26,454 nt of DNA from an uncultured Collinsella sp. (GCA_937934165.1 CALGZX010000125.1:1-26454), one strand, 5' to 3'. Shown: positions 13,970 through 23,189, numbered from the stretch's first letter. The notes: a model not told the origin generated them from the sequence alone. A program made the numbers and translations.

Positions 13970-14629
13970 ATGAGTCTCTCCGAACTCTGGTCGCTCTATG
14001 GCCAGAACTATATCGACGCGCTGCTAGCAACCTGGGGCATGACGCTTGAGTCGTTTGCCATCGCCATGGTACTGGCCGTCGCCGTCACCGTGATGCGCGT
14101 GTCGCCGCTCAAGCCACTGCGCGTCTTTGGCGACCTGTATGTCCAGGTCTTCCGTAACATCCCCGGCATCGCGCTGCTCATCATCGTCGTCTATGCGCTG
14201 CCGCCGCTCAAGGTCGTTCTGCCCTACCGCACCTGCGTTATCGTCGCCACGGTCCTTTTGGGCTCGGCCTTTGGCTCCGAAAACTTTATGAGCGGCATCA
14301 ACACCGTCGGCGTCGGCCAGGTGGAAGCCGCCCGCTCGCTCGGCATGAGCTTTAACCGCATCCTCGCCAAAATCGTGATTCCGCAGGCACTGCGCTCAAG
14401 CGTATTGCCCATGACGAACCTCTTTATCGCCGTCATGCTCACTACCGCCTTGGGCAGCCAGGTGCCGCTTAAGCCGCAAGAGCTTACCGGCGTGGTGAGC
14501 TACATCAACACGCGCTCGCTCGGCGGCGTCGCCGCGTTCTTTATCTCGGCGCTCGGCTACCTGGGCACGGCCTTTGTGGTGAGCCACATTGGCAACTACA
14601 TCGATAAGAAGGTGAGGATCCTCCGATGA
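13970..14629 (+). CDS. Amino-acid ABC transporter permease 1 (HisM/GlnP type)
   Basis: 219-residue inner-membrane permease of the His/Glu/Gln/Arg/opine family with about five helices. It starts with a short extracytoplasmic segment, has GMTLESFAIAM in the first helix, VFRNIPGIALL, and the cytoplasmic ATPase-coupling EAA loop GQVEAARSLGMSFNRILAKIV (about residues 118-138). The SD GGAGG lies 5 bp upstream of ATG 13970. Its stop overlaps the start of the next permease (ATGA), a sign of translational coupling, so the two likely form a heterodimer. Confidence 0.93.
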   Translation: MSLSELWSLYGQNYIDALLATWGMTLESFAIAMVLAVAVTVMRVSPLKPLRVFGDLYVQVFRNIPGIALLIIVVYALPPLKVVLPYRTCVIVATVLLGSAFGSENFMSGINTVGVGQVEAARSLGMSFNRILAKIVIPQALRSSVLPMTNLFIAVMLTTALGSQVPLKPQELTGVVSYINTRSLGGVAAFFISALGYLGTAFVVSHIGNYIDKKVRILR

Positions 14630-15459
14630 GCAAGCACTCCTCCCCTGCGCTTACCATGCGCGATGCGCTCTACGAGGCTCCCGGCCCCAAGATGCGCGCC
14701 AAGATTCGCATCGGCACCGCCATCTCACTCGTCGCCGTCGCCGCGCTCGTCGCCCTGGTACTGCAGCGCTTTTATGTGACCGGCCAGCTTTCGGTCCACT
14801 ATTGGTATTTCTTTACGCACCTCACCACCTGGAAGTTCTTGCTTGCCGGCTTTGAGGGCACCGTTAAAGTCGCACTCACCGCTGGCGCCATCGCGCTGGT
14901 GCTGGGCTTAGCCCTTATGCTCGGCCGCACCAGCGACATTAAGCCGCTGCAGCTGGTCTGCCGCGTGCTTACCGACTTCTTCCGCGGTGTGCCGAGCCTG
15001 CTGTTTATCTACTTCTTCTTTTTGGTGCTGCCCCAGTACAAGATCGCGCTACCGTCGTTTTGGATGCTCACGCTTCCCGTCGCGCTCGCCGCAGCCGGCG
15101 TACTTGCCGAGATCTTCCGCGCCGGCGTCAACGCCGTACCGCGCGGGCAGGTCGAGGCGGCCCAGGCGCTCGGTCTCTCCAAGGCTAAAACCACCTTTAA
15201 AATCGTATTGCCCCAAGCGATTCGGTTTATTATTCCGTCGTTGATCTCACAACTTGTAGTCGTGGTCAAGGACACCACCGTCGCCTATGTGGTGAGCTAT
15301 CCCGACCTGATGCAAAATGCCCGCGTGCTCATTACCAACTACGACGCCCTCGTGTCGGTCTACCTGGTAATCGCGGTCATCTACATCCTCATCAACGTCG
15401 CGATCAACAAGGCCGCTGTCTATGTTTCGCACAAGACCGGCGCGACCATCATCCGCTAA
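14626..15459 (+). CDS. Amino-acid ABC transporter permease 2
   Basis: 277-residue permease of the same family as its partner, longer at the N-terminus: a cytoplasmic lead of about 30 residues and one extra helix precede the conserved region. It carries DFFRGVPSLLFIYFF and the EAA loop GQVEAAQALGLSKAKTTFKIV (about residues 183-203), followed by LPQAIRFIIPSL. Its start codon overlaps the previous stop by 4 bp. With the first permease it should form the membrane channel served by the ATPase encoded 36 bp downstream. Confidence 0.93.
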   Translation: MSKHSSPALTMRDALYEAPGPKMRAKIRIGTAISLVAVAALVALVLQRFYVTGQLSVHYWYFFTHLTTWKFLLAGFEGTVKVALTAGAIALVLGLALMLGRTSDIKPLQLVCRVLTDFFRGVPSLLFIYFFFLVLPQYKIALPSFWMLTLPVALAAAGVLAEIFRAGVNAVPRGQVEAAQALGLSKAKTTFKIVLPQAIRFIIPSLISQLVVVVKDTTVAYVVSYPDLMQNARVLITNYDALVSVYLVIAVIYILINVAINKAAVYVSHKTGATIIR

Positions 15460-15495
15460 CGCTTTACCATTTCGAGTCATAAGGAGCCGAGCACC

Positions 15496-16260
<765 letters not shown>

Positions 16261-16270
16261 CCCAATTGCC

Positions 16271-16306
16271 ACGCGGGCAAATTCATCAGTAACGTTTGCC
16301 CCGCGT
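16271..16306 (+). other. Hairpin between the ABC ATPase and C26 hydrolase genes
   Basis: ACGCGGGCAAA and TTTGCCCCGCGT pair with one bulged C around a 13-nt loop. No T-run follows, so it is more likely an mRNA stabiliser, repeat or attenuator than a terminator. Confidence 0.45.
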
Positions 16307-16347
16307 CACCCCTGTGCCATGTCCACCCGGATTCGAAAGCCGCAACC

Positions 16348-17157
16348 ATGATCGGAACCCGCACCTCATCGTCCTACACCCCGTATGTCGACGTCGACCC
16401 CGCCGACCGCCCACTCATCCTCGTCGCACCGCGTTGGGAAGAAGCAAAGCCGTTTTTGAGCGAGACGCTCTCCCCCAACGAGGAAATCGCAAGTGTCTTT
16501 GTCGATGCCATTCTTGCCGCCGGCGGACTGCCGCTGCAGATGTCCATCACCGAGGACATTGAGGTTATCCGTCATTACGTCGATATCGCCGACGGCATCG
16601 CCATTCCCGGCGGCCCCGATGTCAATCCCAAACGTTGGGGCGATGATCGACCCTACGACCCCACCCTCTGCTGCGAGATCCGCGATAGCTTTGAGTTTAA
16701 GCTGGTCGGCGAGGTGCTCCGCGCCAAAAAGCCGCTCTTTACCACCTGCCGCGGCACGCAGCTGCTCAACGTCGCCACCGGCGGCACCCTGTGCATGGAC
16801 GTGCCGAGCCTGGGCGCTCGCGAGGGCCGCACGCAGTGGCGCCATACCCACGTGCTCAACGACCCCGTGCATCCCGTCGAAGTCGTGCCGGGCTCGCTGC
16901 TGGAGCGCGCGGTTGGCGGGCACAGGCTGATCCAGACCAACTCCGCGCACCACTGCTGCGTGGAGCGTCTGGGTAAAAGCACGCGCTTGGTCGCCAAGGC
17001 AACCGACGGCGTTCCTGAGTGCATCGAGGTCGAAGGCCAGCCATTCTGTCTAGGCGTGCAATGGCACCCTGAGTACACGTGGAAGACGCTCGAGACCGAC
17101 TTTAACCTGTGGAAGTCGTTTGTCGAGGCAGCGGCCAAGGTTAAGAAGGCTCGCTAG
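16348..17157 (+). CDS. Gamma-glutamyl-gamma-aminobutyrate hydrolase family protein (peptidase C26)
   Basis: 269-residue class I glutamine-amidotransferase-like hydrolase. These cleave gamma-glutamyl amide bonds, for example in gamma-Glu-GABA or folate polyglutamates. Evidence: IPGGPDVNPKRWGD (residues 87-99), the nucleophile elbow TTCRGTQLLNVATGG with Cys134, NSAHHCCVE (198-206) and GVQWHPEYTW with catalytic His240/Glu242. The family usually has ICRG; TCRG here keeps the Cys. ATG 16348 has only a weak SD, and no better in-frame start is seen nearby. Placed after a glutamate/glutamine-type importer on the same strand, it may process the imported compound; this is inference from context. Confidence 0.9.
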   Translation: MIGTRTSSSYTPYVDVDPADRPLILVAPRWEEAKPFLSETLSPNEEIASVFVDAILAAGGLPLQMSITEDIEVIRHYVDIADGIAIPGGPDVNPKRWGDDRPYDPTLCCEIRDSFEFKLVGEVLRAKKPLFTTCRGTQLLNVATGGTLCMDVPSLGAREGRTQWRHTHVLNDPVHPVEVVPGSLLERAVGGHRLIQTNSAHHCCVERLGKSTRLVAKATDGVPECIEVEGQPFCLGVQWHPEYTWKTLETDFNLWKSFVEAAAKVKKAR

Positions 17158-17190
17158 CTCGCGAATCACACAGGCTTAAACCTTCCATGC

Positions 17191-17232
17191 CAGGGGGGGG
17201 CGGACACCAGCCACGGTGCCCGCCCCCCCCTG
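17191..17232. terminator. G/C-run hairpin between convergent operons
   Basis: 18-bp arms (17191-17208 and 17215-17232) with one mismatch pair a run of eight G with eight C around AGCCAC. It sits between the converging C26 hydrolase and ABC-2 genes and probably ends both. Only TATTT follows on the plus strand. Confidence 0.65.
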
Positions 17233-17270
17233 TATTTGGTATGCTCGGTATGATTATCCCTCACAAACAA

Positions 17271-18089
17271 TCAAAGAAATCTCGACCGCAATCGGTCGAC
17301 TGTAAAGCAGATGGCAAAAACGCTTGCTACGTTTATTAGGCAGTCAATTAAAATCGAAACGCATTGACCATCCCCCAACGGGGTCACGCCGCAAATCCAC
17401 ATGAGCATCGAGGACGGTAGCGGAAGCATGGAATTGGCCCCGAGCTGTATGTAGATCGCTACAACATTGACAAGCAGCAGCATGCCAATCGGACCGAAGC
17501 CGGACCCAAAATAGGAAACAACGATTACGCAAGAAACCACGTATGCAAGGCAGGCAGCGGCAGCAAGAACAAGTCGATAGCAAAATACATGCAGGTTGAA
17601 ATACTGCTGAGCATCCAAAACGATTACGCAGTTAAGACAGTACAAAACGACACTCGACAGGATAAACGCGCCCAAAAGGGCAAAAGAAGACAGCACCACT
17701 CGCGCAACGATAGCACACACACGCTTCCCTCCCCGAGCCTCCGACAACCCCCACGGTTCCTCAATAAAGCCCGAACTGACAAAGCGCGGCACAATGCAAG
17801 CCGAGATGAACGGAAAGAACAATGCATGAGCCAACGGGGCTACGTTGAACAGCAGACCGCGAAAAACCTCTGAATTACCAAATAGAAGGACATCCTCTGC
17901 CGATAGCCGAAGCGTCGGGTCTGGGAAAAAGCCCAAGAAACTGTTCTCACGGAGGCTACAGAACCACATCGGGAAAGAATTAAGCTGCAATGCCACCATG
18001 CACGCATAAATTACCAGGATTAAGGCGTACGTCCATTTGCTCACATGCTTCAATTCTGAATGAAGGAATCTTCTAGTCTGACGAGCCAT
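17271..18089 (-). CDS. ABC-2-type membrane subunit 2
   Basis: 272-residue integral membrane protein with about six hydrophobic segments and no catalytic motif. No family beyond ABC-2-like can be named with confidence. The basic N-terminus (MARQTRRFLHSELKHVSK) leads into the first helix, and a long outside loop follows. ATG 18089 is preferred over GTG 18107 because GGGGG precedes it at proper spacing. It overlaps the end of the other membrane subunit by 17 bp, so translation is coupled. With its partner and the ATPase it should form an exporter. Base composition is AT-richer than the flanking genes, as for the whole cassette. Confidence 0.75.
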   Translation of the reverse strand: MARQTRRFLHSELKHVSKWTYALILVIYACMVALQLNSFPMWFCSLRENSFLGFFPDPTLRLSAEDVLLFGNSEVFRGLLFNVAPLAHALFFPFISACIVPRFVSSGFIEEPWGLSEARGGKRVCAIVARVVLSSFALLGAFILSSVVLYCLNCVIVLDAQQYFNLHVFCYRLVLAAAACLAYVVSCVIVVSYFGSGFGPIGMLLLVNVVAIYIQLGANSMLPLPSSMLMWICGVTPLGDGQCVSILIDCLINVASVFAICFTVDRLRSRFL

Positions 18090-18897
18090 TGAGCACACCC
18101 CCAGCACGAAAGCTCACCAGAGCGTAAATCAATACCGATAGGCAGCTGGCTGCCGCGCCATACCCCAGAAGCGTCAGCTGCCCCATATCGCTATACCCAA
18201 GGGCACATCCGACTCCAAGGTACGGCCCTGGAAGAAAGAAGATCCATCGCAAGGACGGTATGGGCGTCTGAAGGTAAGTTCCGTAGAGCGTCAAGCTCAT
18301 GACAAATCCAATAATTATCGCAGCCCCGCTCAATACAGCGCTGCCTGTAATCCGATAGATGGTCGTCGTCTCCAACGCAACCGATATCACCAATACGGCG
18401 TTGACTATCAATGCGGGCAAAAATACAGTTAGCATGTCGTGCGAGTAGTTATGCCCTCCACGTATTATGGCTATTGCAAAAAGAAGAAGGCAAAGCGCAC
18501 TATATGCTGCGCCAATTATTAAAGCAGACGAAAATGCATGGGCTAGAGCCCCATAAAAGCGGCTGAGACCTCTTGCCAAAGAAATTCGGCAGCCCTCTTC
18601 ATAGCCACGCTCCTGTAGAATTACCAGGCAAACGATGAGCGGCACAAGCAGAGCTGTGCCGGCAAAGGCGCTACGCACAAGGGACTCTTCGGGTGCAGAA
18701 GGATCGATTACATTCCAGCAGAAGCCAATATCCTCCCCAAAAACGCTATTGCCAAAGGCGAGCAACGTTGTTCCGTTTTTTAGAAAGATACCGAAGAGAA
18801 GGCCGAACGCCAGCATAAGCGCAAGACCAAACTTCGCCGGAAATATCCTGTGCAAACGCATCATATCTGCCTTTATGGGATGGATCGCCCGCTTCAT
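18073..18897 (-). CDS. ABC-2-type membrane subunit 1
   Basis: 274-residue integral membrane protein with about six predicted helices: a first helix near residues 23-42, then a large extracytoplasmic loop (about 45-80), then paired helices. ERGYEEGCRISLARGLSR (about residues 96-113) resembles the cytoplasmic coupling loop of bacitracin/lantibiotic-immunity-type ABC-2 permeases, where E-x-x-x-G or R-G-x-S patterns face the ATPase. ATG 18897 overlaps the ATPase stop by 4 bp (ATGA). It is part of a tightly packed three-gene ABC exporter. Substrate unknown. Confidence 0.78.
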   Translation of the reverse strand: MKRAIHPIKADMMRLHRIFPAKFGLALMLAFGLLFGIFLKNGTTLLAFGNSVFGEDIGFCWNVIDPSAPEESLVRSAFAGTALLVPLIVCLVILQERGYEEGCRISLARGLSRFYGALAHAFSSALIIGAAYSALCLLLFAIAIIRGGHNYSHDMLTVFLPALIVNAVLVISVALETTTIYRITGSAVLSGAAIIIGFVMSLTLYGTYLQTPIPSLRWIFFLPGPYLGVGCALGYSDMGQLTLLGYGAAASCLSVLIYALVSFRAGGVLNGSSD

Positions 18898-19655
18898 AGC
18901 GAGACCGCCTTCATCAAGCGCCTGTAATACTCTTTTAGGGATGGCGCCTCATCCCTTATGACGTCCATCGATTCCTTTTTTTGCAGTTCGCCGTCATGAA
19001 TAAACAGGCAGCTTGTTGCAACCGATGCCAACTCATCCAAATCATGACTAGAGATGAGCATGGTCTTACCCTGCTCTCGATTCAATCGACCGATAAGGGC
19101 CCATATACTCTCGATGCCCAACGGATCCAATCCATTCGCCGGCTCATCGAAAATTAGTACGTCGGTGTCGCCCAATAAAGCCGTAGCTATATCCAGTCGC
19201 CGTTTCATTCCCAGAGAAAAACTGCTCACGCTTTTTTTCTCATCGACGTCCAGCCCGACTAGGCTCAAAACGCGAGGAATCTCACGATTCGCATCAAGCC
19301 CCCATTCCGCACATCGGATCCGAAGATTCTCAACCGCACTGAGGGACTGGTATGCTCCGCTGGAATCTGGCACATAGCCGACACGCGTCCGCATCAGGCC
19401 AAGCTCTCTCTTTGATTTGCCTCCAAAGAGCTCCACGCTCCCCGACGATGGCTCGCAGAGGCCCAAGACGATTTTAATAAGCGTGCTTTTGCCCGCACCG
19501 TTTGCACCGACAAGGGCACAGAGCTCAGACTGATGCACCTCGAAGGAAACGTCATGCAAAACGCGCCGTTTCCCGTAGCGCTTTGACACCTTTGATAGCA
19601 TTATCGCTGATGCGCTCATTGGCCTCCCGTTCTGCTTGATAGCAAAACCACTCAT
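18894..19655 (-). CDS. ABC transporter ATP-binding protein (ABC-2 / peptide-immunity type)
   Basis: 253-residue ATPase. Walker A GANGAGKST (residues 50-58), signature variant FSLGMKRRL (146-154), Walker B VLIFDEP (167-173) and switch His204 in SSHDLDEL are present. The SLGM signature in place of SGGQ is typical of the BcrA/NatA/lantibiotic-immunity branch, which exports peptides, antibiotics or ions. ATG 19655 is used because AAGGAA stands before it; internal Met13 and Met19 are alternative starts and Met13 also has a GGGAGG, too close at 3 bp. A TTGACA promoter with a palindrome lies upstream. It is the first gene of the exporter part, downstream of the HTH and DUF2975 genes. Confidence 0.9.
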   Translation of the reverse strand: MSGFAIKQNGRPMSASAIMLSKVSKRYGKRRVLHDVSFEVHQSELCALVGANGAGKSTLIKIVLGLCEPSSGSVELFGGKSKRELGLMRTRVGYVPDSSGAYQSLSAVENLRIRCAEWGLDANREIPRVLSLVGLDVDEKKSVSSFSLGMKRRLDIATALLGDTDVLIFDEPANGLDPLGIESIWALIGRLNREQGKTMLISSHDLDELASVATSCLFIHDGELQKKESMDVIRDEAPSLKEYYRRLMKAVSL

Positions 19656-19690
19656 ATCGTTCCTTCTTTTCTTTATCGTTTTCCATAGTC

Positions 19691-19722
19691 GTTATTGTTT
19701 TTCGATAACTGGTATTTGTCAA
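19691..19722 (-). promoter_or_regulatory. Promoter and likely operator of the ABC-2 cassette
   Basis: On the minus strand: perfect TTGACA (19722-19717), 17-bp spacer, AACAAT (19699-19694). The imperfect palindrome GTTATTG-TTTTT-CGATAAC (19691-19709) covers the -10 region, a repressor-like position. The small HTH protein encoded upstream is the obvious candidate binder. Confidence 0.6.
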
Positions 19723-19799
19723 GATAATCTAAAAGAAAGAACCAGTGTTAGACACGGGTCCCTTCACGCTGATATTTCGTTTTAGTTGTTCGCCTTAAG

Positions 19800-20129
19800 C
19801 TACTCGTCACTTAAATCGACAGCGAAGACTGATGTCGGAAGCGACGCCTCATTGTCTCCGCCGTCCCGCATCTGCCTCACGACATTTTTTGCGCGCTCGA
19901 CAATAAGCTCCTCAAGCTCTTTCTCACTAACACGCTGAATAATATCTCCCGGTTGACAATCAAGTTCATCACAGATATCGAGAAGCGTCTTAAGGCGAAT
20001 AGCTTTAATTTTTCCGTTTCTTAGCTTAGAAATATTAGCCGGAGTATGCCCCGTGGCACGAATCAGATCAGCACTGGTCTTTCCGGTCTTAAGCAGCTGC
20101 GTCTCAAGCTCGATGATGAGATAGCTCAT
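19800..20129 (-). CDS. Small XRE/Cro-CI-type HTH regulator (YozG-like)
   Basis: 109-residue DNA-binding protein with a Cro/CI helix-turn-helix near residues 8-66: LLKTGKTSADLIRATGHTP, then the recognition helix around ANISKLRNGK, and the closing LKTLLDICDELDCQPGDII. This last pattern is characteristic of the small regulators that pair with DUF2975 membrane proteins. The C-terminal 40 residues are acidic, longer than in minimal family members. ATG 20129 has GGAGG 4 bp upstream. It starts 8 bp after the DUF2975 stop, so they are cotranscribed. It probably controls this operon and perhaps the adjacent ABC exporter. Confidence 0.88.
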   Translation of the reverse strand: MSYLIIELETQLLKTGKTSADLIRATGHTPANISKLRNGKIKAIRLKTLLDICDELDCQPGDIIQRVSEKELEELIVERAKNVVRQMRDGGDNEASLPTSVFAVDLSDE

Positions 20130-20137
20130 GCTTCCTC

Positions 20138-20698
20138 CTACACAAGCTCGTCAGACTGCTCTTGGAGCAGCGAGGCATAACTCCAGATCACCGAGATACA
20201 CAGACAGACAGCCGCGCCGATAAGCGACCCCGCATCAAAGGCAACGCCTTGGCAAATCTCAATAACGAAGGAATGAGGCACGACGTAAAGCTCCAGCCCA
20301 CCAATGGTAAGATTGACCGATCCGTAGGCACCAATAAGCGAAACCGCGGCGTTAACAGCAAAGGCAAGCGCAAGAACACGGATAAGCCGCACATGCGTCT
20401 TGGTAAAGGGCGAGACGCCTCGCGAGATGTTACGGCTGATCCCACACAGAACGACAAGCGAAATACCCACGACGAGTGCCAGGCACAGTCCGCTTGGGAT
20501 AACGATGCGCCCGCCATCGAGAAGCGTCACGACGCCGAAAGAATCGACAGAAGCAACGTTTGCAACCGCATACCAGATCACGTAAACAACCAACGCGGCA
20601 AAAGCGACGAGCATCCCTGCAAAAACGGCTGCCATGCAAAAGCCAAGCTTCCTGATATTTTCGCCCGCTTTGGCCATACGCTGAACGCTGTTAGACAT
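20138..20698 (-). CDS. DUF2975 membrane protein
   Basis: 186-residue protein with four hydrophobic segments (about residues 20-45, 65-90, 105-125 and 150-175) and the DUF2975 hallmark ISRGVSPFTKTHVRLIRVLA after the second helix. DUF2975 proteins are of unknown function and are nearly always followed by a small Cro/CI regulator, as here; a membrane partner that tunes the regulator is a common suggestion. ATG 20698 (MSNSVQRMAK) is chosen for the GAGGGTGAG SD; an upstream in-frame start would add 33 Cys-rich residues with no membrane or SD logic. First gene of the cassette ending in the ABC exporter. Confidence 0.85.
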   Translation of the reverse strand: MSNSVQRMAKAGENIRKLGFCMAAVFAGMLVAFAALVVYVIWYAVANVASVDSFGVVTLLDGGRIVIPSGLCLALVVGISLVVLCGISRNISRGVSPFTKTHVRLIRVLALAFAVNAAVSLIGAYGSVNLTIGGLELYVVPHSFVIEICQGVAFDAGSLIGAAVCLCISVIWSYASLLQEQSDELV

Positions 20699-20722
20699 AC
20701 ACTCACCCTCATCGACTCTATC

Positions 20723-20746
20723 GTTATTCGAACAGTTTATCGAACA
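20723..20746. promoter_or_regulatory. Tandem 12-bp repeats upstream of the DUF2975-HTH operon
   Basis: GTTATTCGAACA and GTTTATCGAACA abut each other (10 of 12 identical), 25-48 bp before the DUF2975 start codon. GTTATT and CGATAA elements recur in the palindrome over the ABC promoter (19691-19709), so both may be read by the same HTH protein. Confidence 0.45.
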
Positions 20747-20840
20747 ACGATATTGATTGCATGCGGAAAGCCCCGCCAGTGCGCATAGCCCATTCACTAA
20801 TCAGAAGGGGTGAGAGTGGATTTTTGGACACGTATCGAAC

Positions 20841-20904
20841 GAGAGTGGATAATCTCCCACTTCGAGGCCACCACCGGGCCTAAAACGGGAGATTATCCAC
20901 TCTC
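20841..20904. repeat. Inverted repeat with 18-bp perfect arms
   Basis: GAGAGTGGATAATCTCCC (20841-20858) and its exact complement (20887-20904) enclose 28 bp. A third, partial arm GAGAGTGGAT occurs at 20812-20821. It lies 25 bp beyond the end of the HPt gene and may stabilise or end its mRNA; the extra arm suggests a dispersed repeat rather than a designed terminator. Confidence 0.65.
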
Positions 20905-20928
20905 ATAGTCATCAAGGCTCGCAGCCTC

Positions 20929-21285
20929 TTATTCAGCCGCCTCGCGCAGAGCCGACATCGTTGCCGCATATTGCTGCTGCAACGCATGCATTCCCTCGCG
21001 AGCGCCGTCAACGGCATCGGCGCCGCGCAGTGCTTCGGTCACCACGACCGCCGGCTCGTACAGATTATCGAATCCCAGGTTCTGGCTCACGCCCTTGAGC
21101 GTGTGCGCTGCCATAAACGCACCTTCGGCGTCTCCTGCCGCCATGGCGGCCTCCAGCTTGTCCATGCTCTCGTCATCCAAAAACTTGAGGGCAAAGCGGG
21201 CAAGCATTTCCTCGCCCATCAGCCGAGCGCACGCGTCATCATAATTAGCGCCGATCTTCTCATACGCCTCACGCATGGAAATCAT
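20929..21285 (-). CDS. HPt (histidine phosphotransfer) domain protein
   Basis: 118-residue single-domain HPt protein. The phosphorylatable His61 lies in FMAAHTLKGVSQNLGFDNL, the classical AHTLKG(A/V)SxxLG motif; flanking helices fit a four-helix bundle. It passes phosphoryl groups between a hybrid histidine kinase and a response regulator. ATG 21285 has AGGAG 9 bp upstream; a second in-frame ATG at 21276 is possible. It starts 23 bp after the stop of the receiver/HD-GYP protein, so the two are cotranscribed and the receiver is a likely partner. No histidine kinase gene is in the window. Confidence 0.92.
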   Translation of the reverse strand: MISMREAYEKIGANYDDACARLMGEEMLARFALKFLDDESMDKLEAAMAAGDAEGAFMAAHTLKGVSQNLGFDNLYEPAVVVTEALRGADAVDGAREGMHALQQQYAATMSALREAAE

Positions 21286-21308
21286 GGATTAAAACTCCTT
21301 AGGTCAAA

Positions 21309-23189
21309 CTAAATCGTGGGAAACGCGACAACGTCGGCGGGGCGTGCCAACGTCTCGGCAATACGGTCTTGCACCTCGAGCAGACAGTCGAGCAACAGCG
21401 GGTTAAACTCACCGCACTTACCGTCCAAGATCATCTGGATAGCCTCCTTGTGCGGGATAGCGTCCTTGTACACGCGCACGCTCGTCAGAGCATCGTACAC
21501 GTCGGCCACCGAAACCACCTGTGCGGCAATGGGAATTTCGTCGCCCTTAAGGCCATCGGGATAGCCCTTGCCGTCCCAGCGCTCGTGGTGCCAACGCGCA
21601 ATTTGGTACGCATATTCCATAAGCGCATTGCCGACGTGATGGCAACCCAGCTCAAGCAACATGTCGGCGCCGATCGTGGTATGCGTCTTCATAATCTCGA
21701 ACTCCTCGGACGTAAGGCGTCCGGGTTTGTTGAGAATTGCATCGTCAATCGCCATCTTGCCGATATCGTGCAGCGCCGAAGCCAAGGCAATCGTGGAGCG
21801 TTCCTCGTTGTCGAGGGAAATGGTGTCGCTACGCTGGACTAGACAGCCAAGCAGCAGCTCGGTCAGCTTTTCGATATTCGTAACGTGCCTGCCGCTCTCG
21901 CCATTGCGAAGTTCCATGACACCGGCCATGATGTCGATGAGCATGCGACTGTTCTTGACGCGCTCGTTGTACTGCTGGGACAGCAGGCTCGTCAGGCGGC
22001 GCTGCTTGGCGTACAGACGGATAGTGTTGCTTACACGACGGCGCACGACACGGGCGTCAAACGGGCGGCTGATATAGTCCGAGGCGCCCAGCTCGTACGC
22101 ACGCAGAACCACATCGTCGGATTCTTCGCTCGAAATCATGATAAAAGGCAGATTGTCGATACCCGATCGGCGCGACAGATCGGCCAGTACCTCAAAGCCG
22201 CTCACGCCCGGCATGACAATGTCCAGCAGCACGAGCGACAACTCATCGCCATAGCGGTCGACCATATCGAGCGCCGTACGACCGTTATCAGCCTCGAGGA
22301 TGCAATACTCGTCCTTGAGCATCTCGTTGAGAATGGCTCGGTTCATCTCGGAGTCATCGACGATAAGCACCAAAGGTTTTTCGCTTTGGAAGGCCTCGAT
22401 GAAATCGCCATCGGTCACGACCGTACCGGCTTTTGCCTTGGCACGGCTCAGCAACTGGACAGCGCGGCCAACGCCCTCATCAACCGTCTCGCCATGAATG
22501 CGAACGCCACCAACACATGCCGTCAAGCTCACGTGCTCATGGCCCGGAATAAACGCGGAATGAACGGCATCGGATACCTGACGCAGGCGACGGGCGAAGT
22601 CATCGGAGGGAATATCGGGCATGACGGCCACAAACTTGTCGCAGCCATAGCGCACAAGTTCGTCAGTCGAACGAATACCGCTGCGTATGGCTGTCGCCAC
22701 GGCACCGAGCGCAAGGTCGCCGGCATGACGGCCACACGTATCGTTGAAGACCCTAAAATCGTCAAGGTCGATCACCGCAACGCCGGCCTTCATGCGGGCG
22801 CTACGGAGCTTTTCCTCGTAATATCGGCGATTGCGCACACTCGTCAGCACGTCGGTGTAGACAAGGTCCTCTTCTGCAGCCTCTTGTTCATCGATCGGAC
22901 GCACCATCAGCAAGACACGAGGCTCACCCTCGACCTTTAGAGGGCGTAGGCGAGCGCGGTACTCAACACCATCGTTGAGCAGTTGCTCCGACACCTCATC
23001 GGAGTCTGCCAAAGCCTCAAGACTCGACTGACGCAGACAAGGGCAGCGATCGCCGGCGAGCAGGCAGTTAGGCTCGCTCTTAATCTGATCGGCCGACAGC
23101 AAACGCACCACGGGGTAGGTCTTCGCGACGCGGGCGACCTCAGCGGCAGCCTCCTCGTCGGTTAGATTGACCTCGTGATTATTGAGCAT
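21309..23189 (-). CDS. Degenerate GGDEF - receiver - HD-GYP signalling protein
   Basis: 626 residues, cytosolic, no membrane helix. Order: N-terminal region of unknown fold (1-105) with Cys42, Cys49 and Cys51 (CLLAGDRCPC); GGDEF-like domain (about 108-265) with DVLTSVRNRRYYEE and DLDDFRVFNDTCGRHAGD but an active site of GCDKF (182-186), so diguanylate cyclase activity is improbable; receiver (about 272-390) with Asp278/Asp279, phospho-acceptor Asp323 in LLDIVMPG and Arg375 where Lys normally stands (SRPF); HD-GYP (about 410-615) with His474-Asp475 (LHDIGK) and HHERWDGKGYP (534-544) complete. It should degrade cyclic-di-GMP under phosphorelay control, with the GGDEF part perhaps sensing GTP. 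SD AAAGGG precedes ATG 23189. Cotranscribed with the HPt gene. Confidence 0.92.
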   Translation of the reverse strand: MLNNHEVNLTDEEAAAEVARVAKTYPVVRLLSADQIKSEPNCLLAGDRCPCLRQSSLEALADSDEVSEQLLNDGVEYRARLRPLKVEGEPRVLLMVRPIDEQEAAEEDLVYTDVLTSVRNRRYYEEKLRSARMKAGVAVIDLDDFRVFNDTCGRHAGDLALGAVATAIRSGIRSTDELVRYGCDKFVAVMPDIPSDDFARRLRQVSDAVHSAFIPGHEHVSLTACVGGVRIHGETVDEGVGRAVQLLSRAKAKAGTVVTDGDFIEAFQSEKPLVLIVDDSEMNRAILNEMLKDEYCILEADNGRTALDMVDRYGDELSLVLLDIVMPGVSGFEVLADLSRRSGIDNLPFIMISSEESDDVVLRAYELGASDYISRPFDARVVRRRVSNTIRLYAKQRRLTSLLSQQYNERVKNSRMLIDIMAGVMELRNGESGRHVTNIEKLTELLLGCLVQRSDTISLDNEERSTIALASALHDIGKMAIDDAILNKPGRLTSEEFEIMKTHTTIGADMLLELGCHHVGNALMEYAYQIARWHHERWDGKGYPDGLKGDEIPIAAQVVSVADVYDALTSVRVYKDAIPHKEAIQMILDGKCGEFNPLLLDCLLEVQDRIAETLARPADVVAFPTI

